DNA of 64,000 nt from Methylophaga muralis (lineage in GTDB: Bacteria; Pseudomonadota; Gammaproteobacteria; Nitrosococcales; Methylophagaceae), in contig NZ_MCRI01000008.1 in NCBI RefSeq assembly GCF_001720165.1, positions 1 to 64,000 of the forward strand, in the 5' to 3' direction. The translations under genes were made by a program, and so were the position numbers. Below the pieces are notes generated by a model, which had not been told where the DNA came from, searched no databases, and saw only the letters and a list, made by a program, of their open reading frames with translations. This document shows, piece by piece, positions 49,657 to 58,817 of the stretch (its first letter is position 1; each line of letters starts with the position of its first letter).

Positions 49657-51591
49657 ATGAAGTTCACTCTCAAGACTCTCAATACTTTAACGCTCGCCTC
49701 GTTAGGCTTAATCAGCACCGCCAGTTTTGCCGGTGCAGCCGATGTCGAAAAAAACCTGCATAAACTCAATGTGCCTGATGGCTTTAAAGTTGAAGTTTAT
49801 GCTGAAGTACCGGGTGCACGCCAAATGGCTCTCGGACAATCCACCGGCACCGTATTTGTTGGCACGCGTGGCTCTAAAGTCTATGCTGTAGTTGATCGCA
49901 ATAAAGATCGCAAAGCCGACGAAGTGGTCACCATTCTGGATGATCTAAAAGTTGGCAACGGCGTCGCCATGTATCAGGGCAATTTATATGTGGCAGAGCA
50001 GAACCGCATTGCACGTTATGCCGCCCCCGGCTTTGATCTGACTTTGCCTTTCAAAGAAATGCGCGAAGTGATTTATGAAGATCTGCCAGACAAAGCCCAT
50101 CATGGCTGGCGCTATATTGATTTCGGACCAGATGGCAAACTCTATGTCACTGTCGGTGCGCCTTGTAATATCTGCGATGTCGAAGGCATGGAAGCAACCA
50201 TTATCCGGATGAACCCGGATGGCAGCGAAGCAGAAATTTATGCCGAAGGCATTCGTAACTCTGTCGGCATGGACTTCCAACCTGAAACCGGCGTGTTGTA
50301 TTTCACCGATAACGGTGGCGATATGCTGGGTGATGATATTCCACCTGAAGAGTTAAATGCTGCACCTGAAAAAGGCCTGCATTTTGGTTTTCCGTATTAC
50401 GTCGGTGGTGATACCCAGCATGATGACTGGAAAGACAAAACGCCACCCAAAGACGTTACGTTTCCGGTTGCAGAATTTCAGGCACACACTGCTGGGCTAG
50501 GAATGAAGTTTTATACAGGCAATATGTTCCCGGAAGACTTTAAAGGTGATGTGATTATTGCTCAGCACGGTTCATGGAACCGCACAGAACCGGTTGGCTA
50601 TCAGTTAATGCGGGTGACGTTTGACGACAATAATCAGGTCAGCGGCCAGGAAACCTTTATTGACGGCTGGTTACAAGATGGCGAAGCCTGGGGTCGTCCG
50701 ACCGACGTATTGCAATTGCCCGATGGTTCAGTGCTAGTTTCAGATGATTTTAATGGCGTGATTTACCGGGTTAGTTATGGTGAAGAAGCTGCTACAAGCA
50801 AAACTGCAACGCATTCAACCAAAACAATTGAAGGTCTGGTAATGCCAGAATCGGCTATCGCTCATCCGGATGGTCGTGTTTTTGTCACCGAAATCGGCGA
50901 GTTTGGTAAACAAGGTGATGGCAAAGTCACTATTGTAAACACTGATGGCAGCACTGAAACGCTGGTCGATGGCCTTAATGATCCCAAAGGCATCGATATG
51001 TTTAACAACATATTGTATGTCGCCGATGTTGATCAACTGGTCAAAATCAGTCTCGATGGTCAGCACGAAGTGATCGTTGAAGCTGATGGATTCCCCGGCA
51101 AACCGGTGTTCCTCAATGACGTTGAAATCGACGGTCATGGCAATATCTATGTATCCGACAGTGGTGATGATGACGGCAAACATGCCGGTATTTATCTGAT
51201 CAATACTGAAGGCAAAGTCAGCGAAATCATCAATGCTAAATCTGGCATTAAACGTCCTAATGGTCTGCTGATGGATGGTTATAACAAAATGCTGGTAGCA
51301 GACTTTGGCACCGGTGATTTGTTTCAGCTGGATATTGCTGCTGCCAAAGCCACCAAAGTGAACAGTGGATTCGGTGGTGCAGATGGTCTGGTCCGGGATA
51401 CCGATGGGTTTCTCTATATCAGTGATTGGGCAAATGGCAAGGTTTGGCAATTAAATGAGCCCAAAGCTACACCACAACTTATCACCGACGAATATGAATC
51501 TGCAGCTGATATCGCCTTATCAGCAGATGGCAAACATATTCTGATGCCCGATATGAAAGCCGGAAAACTGTATTTCCTGCCGATTAAGTAA
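49657..51591 (+). CDS. Secreted PQQ sugar dehydrogenase fused to a beta-propeller
   Basis: A periplasmic protein of 644 residues, Sec signal M-K-F-T-L-K...T-A-S-F-A-G-A. Residues about 30-380 form a sorbosone dehydrogenase-type propeller; H-H-G-W-R-Y-I-D-F-G-P-D-G-K, R-N-S-V-G-M-D-F-Q-P and H-G-S-W-N-R-T-E-P are its landmarks. Residues about 395-640 form a second propeller of the SMP-30/NHL type (V-L-P/D-G, F-L-N-D-V-E-I-D-G-H-G-N-I-Y-V-S-D-S). The ATG at 49657 follows GGAGAACGCC. It could pair an aldose oxidase with a lactonase-like module; the activity of the second half is not shown. Last gene of the TetR operon. Confidence 0.86.
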   Translation: MKFTLKTLNTLTLASLGLISTASFAGAADVEKNLHKLNVPDGFKVEVYAEVPGARQMALGQSTGTVFVGTRGSKVYAVVDRNKDRKADEVVTILDDLKVGNGVAMYQGNLYVAEQNRIARYAAPGFDLTLPFKEMREVIYEDLPDKAHHGWRYIDFGPDGKLYVTVGAPCNICDVEGMEATIIRMNPDGSEAEIYAEGIRNSVGMDFQPETGVLYFTDNGGDMLGDDIPPEELNAAPEKGLHFGFPYYVGGDTQHDDWKDKTPPKDVTFPVAEFQAHTAGLGMKFYTGNMFPEDFKGDVIIAQHGSWNRTEPVGYQLMRVTFDDNNQVSGQETFIDGWLQDGEAWGRPTDVLQLPDGSVLVSDDFNGVIYRVSYGEEAATSKTATHSTKTIEGLVMPESAIAHPDGRVFVTEIGEFGKQGDGKVTIVNTDGSTETLVDGLNDPKGIDMFNNILYVADVDQLVKISLDGQHEVIVEADGFPGKPVFLNDVEIDGHGNIYVSDSGDDDGKHAGIYLINTEGKVSEIINAKSGIKRPNGLLMDGYNKMLVADFGTGDLFQLDIAAAKATKVNSGFGGADGLVRDTDGFLYISDWANGKVWQLNEPKATPQLITDEYESAADIALSADGKHILMPDMKAGKLYFLPIK

Positions 51592-51607
51592 ATTTAATCA
51601 AAGCAAT

Positions 51608-51637
51608 CAAAAAGCCGGGATGATTCCCGGCTTTTTT
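51608..51637. terminator. Terminator after the TetR operon
   Basis: AAAAAGCCGGGA and TCCCGGCTTTTTT form a perfect stem around TGAT, with A- and T-runs on either side. It ends the sugar dehydrogenase transcript and can also serve the minus-strand kinase gene at 51694. Confidence 0.92.
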
Positions 51638-51693
51638 GTATCTCGGCTGTTAAAGGTTGGTCAGCTTGAATTCCAGCTTTAAGGCTGATTTGA

Positions 51694-53406
51694 TTAGCCC
51701 ACTAAAAGATAAAGCAATATCAGATTAAACAGCACACTTAAAATAGTGAGTGTTTGCCAGAACCGAAGCGGATGACGTTCAATCAATGGAACATATTCAT
51801 CTTGTAAAAATGCCGGGTTGGGTTTTGTCAGGTCTGTTTGCAGCTCGGATAAAACTTCATAACGGCGCTGCGGATTAAGCTGAACGGATTTTTGAATGGC
51901 TTTATCCACCCATACCGGGATATCTGCTTGCAATTGGGTTAATGATTGATAATTCAGTCGACTTAAGTGTTGTCGATTGATGGCTTTTTCAAAATGTTTT
52001 CCATAAGGCAATTGGCCACTGAGCAGGTTATAAATAATTGAACCTAAGGCAAACTGATCGGCTTGCACCCCCGCCTGTTCCCCCAATAGATATTCTGGCG
52101 CGGTATATTCTCTGGTGCCGAGTAATGTTTTGCGTTCTATCGGCGAGACGACATCAGCAATACCGGCGATGCGGGTAGAACCAAAATCAATAATTTTCAC
52201 CACGCCTTCATCACTGAGCATGATATTGCCGGGTTTGAGATCCTGATGCAGCATATCCAGCCGATGAAAGGCTCTTAATCCTGAGATAAGTTGTGGCACT
52301 ATCTGCCGGACTTCATTCAGACTTAATGGTCCTTCATCATCCAGTTTCTGTTGCAAGGTTTTACCTGCCACATACTCCATCACATAATAAAGAAACCGCC
52401 GTGGACGCTGCTGCTCAACAATACGAACCACATGGGCATTATCAATTCGTCGACCAATCCACTCTTCCAGCTGGAAACGTTCCAGATACGCCGGATCATC
52501 TTCAAAATTCACTGATGGGGTTTTTAACACCACTTTCTGTTTAGTTTCGGTATCAATCGCCAGATACAACTGACTGGTGGAACTGGCATGTAGCTCACGT
52601 AATACCCGATAACCATCAAGGATCACGCCTTCATAGAGTTCCGGAGGAAACGGTAACGCCGTCAGCCGTGCATAAACTTCATCCACTTTAGGCTCTGCCA
52701 GCTCATCTATAGAAAACAGTTGGCAGCTGACATTGTCATGGCTGCCATTCTGCAATGCCAATTCGCATAATGCTTTGGCAGATTGCTCAAGATCTTGCTG
52801 CTGAGTTAACTGTTGTTTGATGACGCTATCGGCAACAAACTCGTAAACACCGTCGGTCATCAATATAAAAACATCGCCCCGCTCAACGCTGAGGTTTTTG
52901 TAATCAATTTCCAGAGCGTAATCAACTCCTAGCGCCCGACCCAGATACTCTTTTCCTTCATCGAGTTTAATACGGTGATCTTGAGTCAGTTGCTCCAGCG
53001 AATTATTGCGAAACAGATAGATACGGGCATCGCCAACATGAAACAGATGGGCAGTAACTGATTTGATAATGACTGCCGAAAAGGTAGTAGCAAAGCCCCG
53101 CGACATTTCTCGAAACTGATGACTTTGCCCACACAGCCAGACATTAATCGCTGTTAGAACTTTGCCACCGGATTGTTTAACCGACCAAGTATCTGGCGTA
53201 CTGAAATAATCCGCTGTAAACCCTTTGATAGCGGCATGACTGGCTTCGCGAGCCTGCTCGCTGCTGCTGATACCATCAGCAATCGCGCAGATGGCACCTT
53301 TACTCTCCAGCAGCAAGCTATTCTCCGGGGCATAAAAACCAATCGCATCCTGATTTTCGGCTTTTACACCCGCATGAGAATATTGTCCGCAACGGACTTT
53401 CAGCAT
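51694..53406 (-). CDS. Fused PP2C phosphatase / Ser-Thr protein kinase
   Basis: A bifunctional signalling protein of 570 residues. Residues about 5-235 are a PP2C phosphatase (A-D-G-I-S-S-S near residue 42, H-V-G-D-A-R-I-Y, M-T-D-G-V-Y). Residues about 270-525 are a Hanks-type kinase: V-V-L-K, H-Q-D-L-K-P-G-N (His-Gln-Asp for the usual HRD) and I-I-D-F-G-S-T-R. A single C-terminal helix (about 548-569) anchors it in the membrane. It lies 16 bases after the nitrate transporter gene; such fusions commonly neighbour assimilatory nitrate genes in gammaproteobacteria, suggesting control of transport or assimilation. Confidence 0.92.
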   Translation of the reverse strand: MLKVRCGQYSHAGVKAENQDAIGFYAPENSLLLESKGAICAIADGISSSEQAREASHAAIKGFTADYFSTPDTWSVKQSGGKVLTAINVWLCGQSHQFREMSRGFATTFSAVIIKSVTAHLFHVGDARIYLFRNNSLEQLTQDHRIKLDEGKEYLGRALGVDYALEIDYKNLSVERGDVFILMTDGVYEFVADSVIKQQLTQQQDLEQSAKALCELALQNGSHDNVSCQLFSIDELAEPKVDEVYARLTALPFPPELYEGVILDGYRVLRELHASSTSQLYLAIDTETKQKVVLKTPSVNFEDDPAYLERFQLEEWIGRRIDNAHVVRIVEQQRPRRFLYYVMEYVAGKTLQQKLDDEGPLSLNEVRQIVPQLISGLRAFHRLDMLHQDLKPGNIMLSDEGVVKIIDFGSTRIAGIADVVSPIERKTLLGTREYTAPEYLLGEQAGVQADQFALGSIIYNLLSGQLPYGKHFEKAINRQHLSRLNYQSLTQLQADIPVWVDKAIQKSVQLNPQRRYEVLSELQTDLTKPNPAFLQDEYVPLIERHPLRFWQTLTILSVLFNLILLYLLVG

Positions 53407-53422
53407 GGTCCTTATCCCGTTA

Positions 53423-54889
53423 TCAATGCACGTCGATCATTTGCACGGTACCATCCGGCAACACTTCTGCCATCTGGCCGCGAGGCTCATCCATAAACTG
53501 CACAATAACCAAGGTCACTAACGCTGTTGCAGCAATCACCCAGAAAAACAATTGAGCCGACACGACTGAAAGTACCGTCAAAAACAACAAGGCTCCGACA
53601 TTACCATAAGCACCCGCCATTCCGGCAATTTGTCCGGTCAAACGACGTTGCACTAATGGTACGACTGCAAACACAGCACCCTCACCTGCCTGCACAAAAA
53701 ACGAACAGCACATGGTTGCCAATACGGCTAACACAATAAACCATTCTGGGGTGATCAATCCCATAACAAAATAGCCAACCGCCAGACCCGCCAGACAAAT
53801 GGTCAACGTCAGTTTACGGCCCAATTTATCACTGAAATAACCACCCGTTGGTCGTGACACCAGATTCATAAAGGCAAATCCTGATGCCAGTAAACCGGCC
53901 TGCACTACAGTGATATTGAATGTTTCACTGAAAAACAATGGCAACATTGACACCACCGCCAGCTCAGAACCAAAAGTCGCCAGATAGGCCATATTCAGTA
54001 CCGCGACCTGCTTGAATTTGTAACGATGAATCTCTGGAACCGGTGTATGGAAGATGGATTTGTTGACCTGATAGATATGATAAAGCTGATACAAAAACAA
54101 TAAGACCAATCCACCATAAATCATCATCGTTACCGACTCGGAAAGCAAGGAGACCCCATTAGGCGATAGTTTCCATGCCAGCAATCCCAAGGCACCATAC
54201 ATCGGAATGGTCATCAGGATTAACAATAAAAAATCACCTTTACTGGTCACTTCCATCGCCCCGGATTTTTTCGGTTTGAAATAAGTAGAGCCTTTAGGTG
54301 TATCGGAAACGCTGTTGTAGTAAATAAACGCATAAACCAAAGCAATAAAGCCGGTTAGAGCCACTGCATAACGCCAGCCTTCATCACCACCAAACATTAA
54401 TGCAATAGTTGGCAGACTCATCGCTGCCGCAGCTGAACCGAAATTACCCCAGCCACCGTAAATACCTTCTGCCAGACCAACTTGTTTGGCCGGAAACCAT
54501 TCTGAAATCATCCGAATGCCGATAACAAACCCTGCCCCAACAAAACCCAGTAAAAACCGTGCTAATGCCATTTGTTCGAAACTGTCTGCGATTGCAAAAA
54601 AGAAACACAACATACTGGATATGCCCAGCAGCATTGAGTACATGATTTTAGGACCGTATTTGTCCACCAACATGCCGACTACAATTCGGGCTGGAATGGT
54701 CAATGCGACATTGAGAATCAGAAGGGTTTTTATTTGCTGGTCGGTCAGGCCAAGGGTTTCTTTGATAGAAACCAATAAGGGTGCGTGGTTAAACCAGACC
54801 ACAAAACTGATAAAAAAGGCCATCCAGCTGAGATGTAAGATGCGGCTGTTACCGCTGAAGGATAAAAATTTTAAATTAGATGCAGACAT
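53423..54889 (-). CDS. MFS nitrate/nitrite transporter (NarK/NasA type)
   Basis: An inner-membrane protein of 488 residues with about 12 hydrophobic helices. The nitrate-porter features are visible: [13 protein letters not shown] near helix 5 and, near helix 11, a glycine-rich [11 protein letters not shown]. It is the assimilatory NasA/NarK form. A sigma-54 promoter with an NtrC-like site and two hexaloop hairpins lie in the 165 bases upstream. Co-transcribed with the kinase/phosphatase gene. A second nitrate uptake system (nrtABD) lies nearby, so two affinities or conditions may be served. Confidence 0.93.
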   Translation of the reverse strand: MSASNLKFLSFSGNSRILHLSWMAFFISFVVWFNHAPLLVSIKETLGLTDQQIKTLLILNVALTIPARIVVGMLVDKYGPKIMYSMLLGISSMLCFFFAIADSFEQMALARFLLGFVGAGFVIGIRMISEWFPAKQVGLAEGIYGGWGNFGSAAAAMSLPTIALMFGGDEGWRYAVALTGFIALVYAFIYYNSVSDTPKGSTYFKPKKSGAMEVTSKGDFLLLILMTIPMYGALGLLAWKLSPNGVSLLSESVTMMIYGGLVLLFLYQLYHIYQVNKSIFHTPVPEIHRYKFKQVAVLNMAYLATFGSELAVVSMLPLFFSETFNITVVQAGLLASGFAFMNLVSRPTGGYFSDKLGRKLTLTICLAGLAVGYFVMGLITPEWFIVLAVLATMCCSFFVQAGEGAVFAVVPLVQRRLTGQIAGMAGAYGNVGALLFLTVLSVVSAQLFFWVIAATALVTLVIVQFMDEPRGQMAEVLPDGTVQMIDVH

Positions 54890-54892
54890 GGA

Positions 54893-54928
54893 GTTCTCGC
54901 TTCAGAACATTTGACCAACATTGGTCAA
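54893..54928 (-). promoter_or_regulatory. Tandem hexaloop hairpins ahead of the MFS gene
   Basis: In the minus-strand transcript, TTGACC-AATGTT-GGTCAA (54928-54911) and GTTCT-GAAGCG-AGAAC (54908-54893) each form a stem with a six-base loop. The first loop has A1 and G4, the ANTAR recognition bases; the second has G1 and G4. The second hairpin ends 3 bases before the ATG and would mask the ribosome site. The predicted transcript start (54925) falls 3 bases inside the first stem, so a DNA operator is an alternative reading. Confidence 0.45.
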
Positions 54929-54935
54929 CGGCTTA

Positions 54936-54952
54936 AGCGGGAACTGTGCCAA
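54936..54952 (-). promoter_or_regulatory. Sigma-54 promoter of the MFS/kinase operon
   Basis: Minus-strand TTGGCACAGTTCCCGCT has the invariant GG and GC ten bases apart and a perfect -24 TTGGCAC. The -12 half is weaker (CCGCT against TTGCW). The transcript would begin near 54925. Confidence 0.72.
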
Positions 54953-55033
54953 CTTATAAGTTATTGATTTAACTATTGTTGACCACTTTAAACAAGTATC
55001 TAATGCACTTATTTAAATCAAATTAGTGCTTAG

Positions 55034-55050
55034 CGCACCATGGCTGTGCA
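55034..55050. promoter_or_regulatory. Putative NtrC site upstream of the MFS gene
   Basis: CGCACCATGGCTGTGCA resembles the dyad TGCACYA-N3-TGGTGCA: a GCACCA half and an imperfect TGTGCA half. Its centre is about 117 bases upstream of the predicted sigma-54 transcript start, a normal enhancer distance. Confidence 0.55.
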
Positions 55051-55054
55051 TGGT

Positions 55055-56554
55055 TCAGGCGACAAATGCCACAGCATTTTTTCCGGATTGTTTCACTCGA
55101 TACATCGCTTCATCGGCCGCTTTCAATAAAGCATCAATATCTTCACCATCATCTGGATAACGAGCTATACCAATGCTGGCACCCACCTGGCATGGGCAAT
55201 TATCAATCAGTATTTTCTCAGATAAAGCGGCGATGATTTTATCGCCAACGTGCTGTAAGTGCTGGTTATGGGACACATCACTGAGAAGTACCACAAACTC
55301 ATCACCACCAATACGAAATACCGTATCAGACGCTCGCAGCCGTTGGCTGATTCGATTTGCCACTTCAATTAGCAACGCATCACCGACATGATGCCCGAAC
55401 ATATCATTCACTGATTTAAAGTCATCCAGATCAATAAACATCATGGCCAACGAGCTGCTTTTACGTTGGGCCTGCAAAATAGCCTGCTCTGCCAACAAAC
55501 TAAATTGTGCCCGATTAGGCAGGCCAGTCAAACTGTCCTTATGCGCCATTTCAGTCAGCGCCAGTTCCAACTGTTTACGCTCAGTGATATCACGGATATC
55601 CGCACTGAGTTCGATGGTGCGACCATCTTCACTGCGATTAAGCTGCAGCAGCATTTCGGCATCAATCAATTCATTATCAGCCCTGACCAACTGCACTTCA
55701 CAGCGGTTATAAGGCAATGGACGAAATTTCTTGGCGAGTAGCAGTAAATGTGAAATACGCGAAGCCGATTCCTGACTAAACAATCGATGATAAGGCTGGC
55801 CCAGATAATACATTTCGTCGTGTTGAAGCAGTAATTTAACCGACGCACTCATAAAAGTAATACGACTGGTAGCCGAGTTGATACCGATAACAATATCCGA
55901 GCTTTTTTCCATCAATTTGCTGAAATACTGCTCACGTCGAATCAAACGATTGATGGCCATACCAAATGACAACAGGATCAAAATAACGATAATTGTCTGC
56001 AACCCTCGCAACAGATAGGTCTGCCGTTTGGCCGACGCTTCGAGTTGATTGGTCAACTTATTCATTAAATAAAGCAGTTGCAGGTTATCTGCCACCATGG
56101 CGTCTACCAGCACATTTAACGCGGAGTCGCTTAGCTGCATCTGTTGAATCGAGCTATACAATGGCTCCCACAGCTCGATTGATTGCATCAATGTTCTTTG
56201 AATCACGGTTTCTTTGAGCTGTTTGACCTGAATCAGCTGGTCGTCCGCACTGAGTGTTTCACCACCCAAACTCATGGCTTTTAAGGTTTGATCAAACAAT
56301 GACATAGCGTCCATCACTTCATGATAAGCCGCTTGTGTATCCATGCCTTGTTGATGCTGATAATGCATCAGCAGCAAAGATTTGGTCATTTTCTGTGACA
56401 GCATGCGTTGCCGGCCGGCAATATTGATATTGATAGATGAGGCTTCTAACTGGGCTGAAATACCGTAATTCATTGCCAGTAAAGTGATATCAAATATCAC
56501 CACTAAACTGAGCGGCAACAAAAAATGCCGGTACTTTTTAACAACCTCGAACAT
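55055..56554 (-). CDS. Diguanylate cyclase with PilJ/NarX-type sensor and PAS
   Basis: Makes cyclic-di-GMP. Two helices (about 11-31 and 186-205) flank a periplasmic four-helix sensor beginning I-N-I-A-G-R-Q-R-M-L-S-Q-K. That is the PilJ/NarX N-terminal signature, whose P-box in NarX binds nitrate. A PAS domain (about 215-325, ending D-I-R-D-I-T-E-R) and a GGDEF domain with G-G-D-E-F and I-site R-A-S-D follow. The ATG at 56554 follows AAGGGGG; the open frame starts nine codons earlier at GTG. It lies about 50 bases after the EAL gene at 56604, giving a synthesis/breakdown pair. Nitrate sensing is inferred from domain and context. Confidence 0.9.
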   Translation of the reverse strand: MFEVVKKYRHFLLPLSLVVIFDITLLAMNYGISAQLEASSININIAGRQRMLSQKMTKSLLLMHYQHQQGMDTQAAYHEVMDAMSLFDQTLKAMSLGGETLSADDQLIQVKQLKETVIQRTLMQSIELWEPLYSSIQQMQLSDSALNVLVDAMVADNLQLLYLMNKLTNQLEASAKRQTYLLRGLQTIIVILILLSFGMAINRLIRREQYFSKLMEKSSDIVIGINSATSRITFMSASVKLLLQHDEMYYLGQPYHRLFSQESASRISHLLLLAKKFRPLPYNRCEVQLVRADNELIDAEMLLQLNRSEDGRTIELSADIRDITERKQLELALTEMAHKDSLTGLPNRAQFSLLAEQAILQAQRKSSSLAMMFIDLDDFKSVNDMFGHHVGDALLIEVANRISQRLRASDTVFRIGGDEFVVLLSDVSHNQHLQHVGDKIIAALSEKILIDNCPCQVGASIGIARYPDDGEDIDALLKAADEAMYRVKQSGKNAVAFVA

Positions 56555-56603
56555 GCTCCCCCTTGTCATGATCTTGCTCACTTATGGTGTGGGTGTTGGT
56601 GTA

Positions 56604-57881
56604 TTAATCGTCCTGCCAATCCAGATCACAACAAAACACATACAACTTGTTATGCACCACTACCGTCTGGGAGACGGTAATGCACATTCTTGAGTCAGCG
56701 ACTGAAAGATAAGGACGACTAACCTGCATTTCGCCGGGGTGTTCGATGGCACGAAAGTGATAGTGTTTATGCGACCAATTGGCGTTATCGCCGGATAGCA
56801 GCGGGGTAAATCGTGTGTCCATTTTTTGCTGATAATGCGGTGAATAAACATTACGCGCCATCTGAAAGCCGACTTCATCCAGCAGATAACAACGCACAGC
56901 GCGTTTTTCTATAAACAAAATATTGGTGCTGGTATCAAATGCATTGGTAATGGAGAACTCACTGACAGCTTGACGAAACAGCGATTCGATTTTTTTGAAA
57001 TCCTGATTCATCTGGTGACTGTTTTTAAAACGCTGGCGTTGTTGAATTTTCAGCAGATGGTCAATGACTTCGGCGAATTTCAGGTTTTGGGTAATACGTG
57101 GTTGCGGTTTGGCAAAATAGAATCCCTGAACCATATCGGCATTTGCAGCAATGGCAACCAGAGCTTCACGCTCTGTTTCCACACCTTCAATAATGACCAG
57201 ACTGCCCGCTTCATGGATCAATGACACGACCCCAGTCAAGATACGTTCGACCCGACTGGATGTGCCTGCTCCACGAATCATACTGCGATCAATTTTGACG
57301 ATATCCGGTTCCAGTTCCCAAATACGATCAAAATTCGAGTGCCCTGCACCAAAATCATCAATGGCAATCAAACACCCTAAATCCCGAAAGTGGCGAATCA
57401 AATTACGGAGGTAGTGCCGGTCATCAATTTCACTTTCCAGAATTTCAATCACTACTCTATGTGGTGAAATACCGGTTTGTTCAAACAAGTTATTCATAAA
57501 GCCGGCATCAGGTCGTTCGGACACCAGACATTGTGAATTCAGATTTAAAAATAACCAGGCTTCACCATTTGGCTGGCGGGCAAAATTATGCATATGCAGA
57601 CGGCGACACAAACGGTCCAAAGACAGGTTTTCAACACCAGTCTGTGGGATAGCCAGCAATTCCAAAGGTGAGTGCGAATGTTTTTGTGTATCAACGGCTC
57701 GAATCAACCCCTCATAGCCCACAGGTCGGCGATGCGAGATGCTGAAAATAGGCTGGAAATGACTACTTAATGTTAAATGATGATAATCAGCCGTGACATA
57801 CAGACTGGTTTGATCAGCATCCTGCAATTGCTGCATAGGCATACCTTTAAATTCCGGTTGTGATACAACTGTGTTCAACAT
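56604..57881 (-). CDS. EAL-domain c-di-GMP phosphodiesterase
   Basis: Degrades cyclic-di-GMP. The EAL domain at about residues 35-275 starts with the variant Y-E-G-L-I-R. It keeps E-I-L-E-S-E, I-D-D-F-G-A-G-H-S-N, D-I-V-K-I-D-R-S and I-E-G-V-E-T, so it is probably active. The C-terminal ~140 residues look like a soluble cache-type sensor (Y-S-P-H-Y-Q and H-Y-H-F-R-A are landmarks). No membrane segments, 425 residues. Upstream partner of the nitrate-sensor-like cyclase. Confidence 0.9.
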   Translation of the reverse strand: MLNTVVSQPEFKGMPMQQLQDADQTSLYVTADYHHLTLSSHFQPIFSISHRRPVGYEGLIRAVDTQKHSHSPLELLAIPQTGVENLSLDRLCRRLHMHNFARQPNGEAWLFLNLNSQCLVSERPDAGFMNNLFEQTGISPHRVVIEILESEIDDRHYLRNLIRHFRDLGCLIAIDDFGAGHSNFDRIWELEPDIVKIDRSMIRGAGTSSRVERILTGVVSLIHEAGSLVIIEGVETEREALVAIAANADMVQGFYFAKPQPRITQNLKFAEVIDHLLKIQQRQRFKNSHQMNQDFKKIESLFRQAVSEFSITNAFDTSTNILFIEKRAVRCYLLDEVGFQMARNVYSPHYQQKMDTRFTPLLSGDNANWSHKHYHFRAIEHPGEMQVSRPYLSVADSRMCITVSQTVVVHNKLYVFCCDLDWQDD

Positions 57882-57930
57882 AAATGACTTCTAATATTAT
57901 CGGTCAATGCACCAAGAAGTTTTGTTAAAT

Positions 57931-57963
57931 ATCAAACCCGCCCAACTAATGAGCAGGTTTGAT
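57931..57963. terminator. Possible terminator of the nrt operon
   Basis: An 8-bp inverted repeat (ATCAAACC with GGTTTGAT) spaced 17 bases, 50 bases after the nrtD stop on the minus strand. The following T-run is weak (ATATTTAAC), so it is uncertain. Confidence 0.4.
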
Positions 57964-58013
57964 TCACATTTGCATCCATGCCTAAGCGTTAATAAGGTTT
58001 ATTGTTTAACGCA

Positions 58014-58811
58014 TCAGGCAGCTTTCCTGGCATGCCTTTGATGTAAAAATTTAATCACTTCCGAGCGATAGTGGTTGTAATCTGGGTTATCAGCTAATGC
58101 CAGACGTTGTCTTGGTCTGGGCAGATCAACCTGCAGAATTTCGCCAATAGTCGCTGCCGGTCCGTTAGTCATCATCACAATCTTGTCTGACAGTAAAACC
58201 GCCTCATCCACATCATGGGTAATCATGATAACGGTATTGTTGAGATCAGCCTGAATTTCCATCAGAGAATCCTGCAAATGTGCCCGAGTTAATGCATCTA
58301 ATGCACCAAATGGTTCATCCATTAACAATACTTTTGGCTCCATTGCCAATGCTCGTGCAATACCAATACGTTGCTTCATACCACCGGAAATCTCGGCCGG
58401 CAGTTTATCCTTGGCATGCGTCATATGCACTAACTCAAGGTTATGTAATGTCCAATCCCGAATTTGCTGACGATTACGCGTCTTGCCAAATACTGATTTC
58501 ACCGCCAATTCGACATTTTGATAGCAAGTGAGCCACGGAAACAAGGCATGATTCTGGAAAACGATAGCCCGATCTGGTCCCGGTTCATTAACTTCTTTAC
58601 CCTGCAGAATAACGCCACCCTCGGTAGCCTGATAAAGCCCGCCAACAATATTCATTACCGTGGATTTACCGCAACCGGAATGGCCGATGATACTGACAAA
58701 CTCTCCCTTATTGATTTGGATATTCACCTTATCCAAAGCACGAAACGGGCCATTTGCCGTAGGGAAATCAATGCTGACATGATCGATATTTAAATAACTT
58801 TCCATTTTCAT
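58014..58811 (-). CDS. nrtD: Nitrate ABC transporter ATP-binding protein
   Basis: The ATPase of the NrtABD nitrate importer, 265 residues. Walker A is G-H-S-G-C-G-K-S, the signature is I-S-G-G-M-K-Q-R (Ile for the usual Leu), and Walker B is V-L-L-M-D-E-P-F-G-A-L-D-A. The D-loop and switch His (I-T-H-D-V-D-E-A) are intact. It belongs to the nitrate/sulfonate/taurine class. It follows nrtB by 6 bases and is the last gene of the operon; there is no NrtC-type fused sensor ATPase. Confidence 0.94.
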   Translation of the reverse strand: MKMESYLNIDHVSIDFPTANGPFRALDKVNIQINKGEFVSIIGHSGCGKSTVMNIVGGLYQATEGGVILQGKEVNEPGPDRAIVFQNHALFPWLTCYQNVELAVKSVFGKTRNRQQIRDWTLHNLELVHMTHAKDKLPAEISGGMKQRIGIARALAMEPKVLLMDEPFGALDALTRAHLQDSLMEIQADLNNTVIMITHDVDEAVLLSDKIVMMTNGPAATIGEILQVDLPRPRQRLALADNPDYNHYRSEVIKFLHQRHARKAA

Positions 58812-58817
58812 ATTCTC

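Noticed and set aside
57907-57923. NtrC site upstream of the EAL gene (TGCACCA half)
   Set aside because: Only one half matches and no sigma-54 promoter was found near it.
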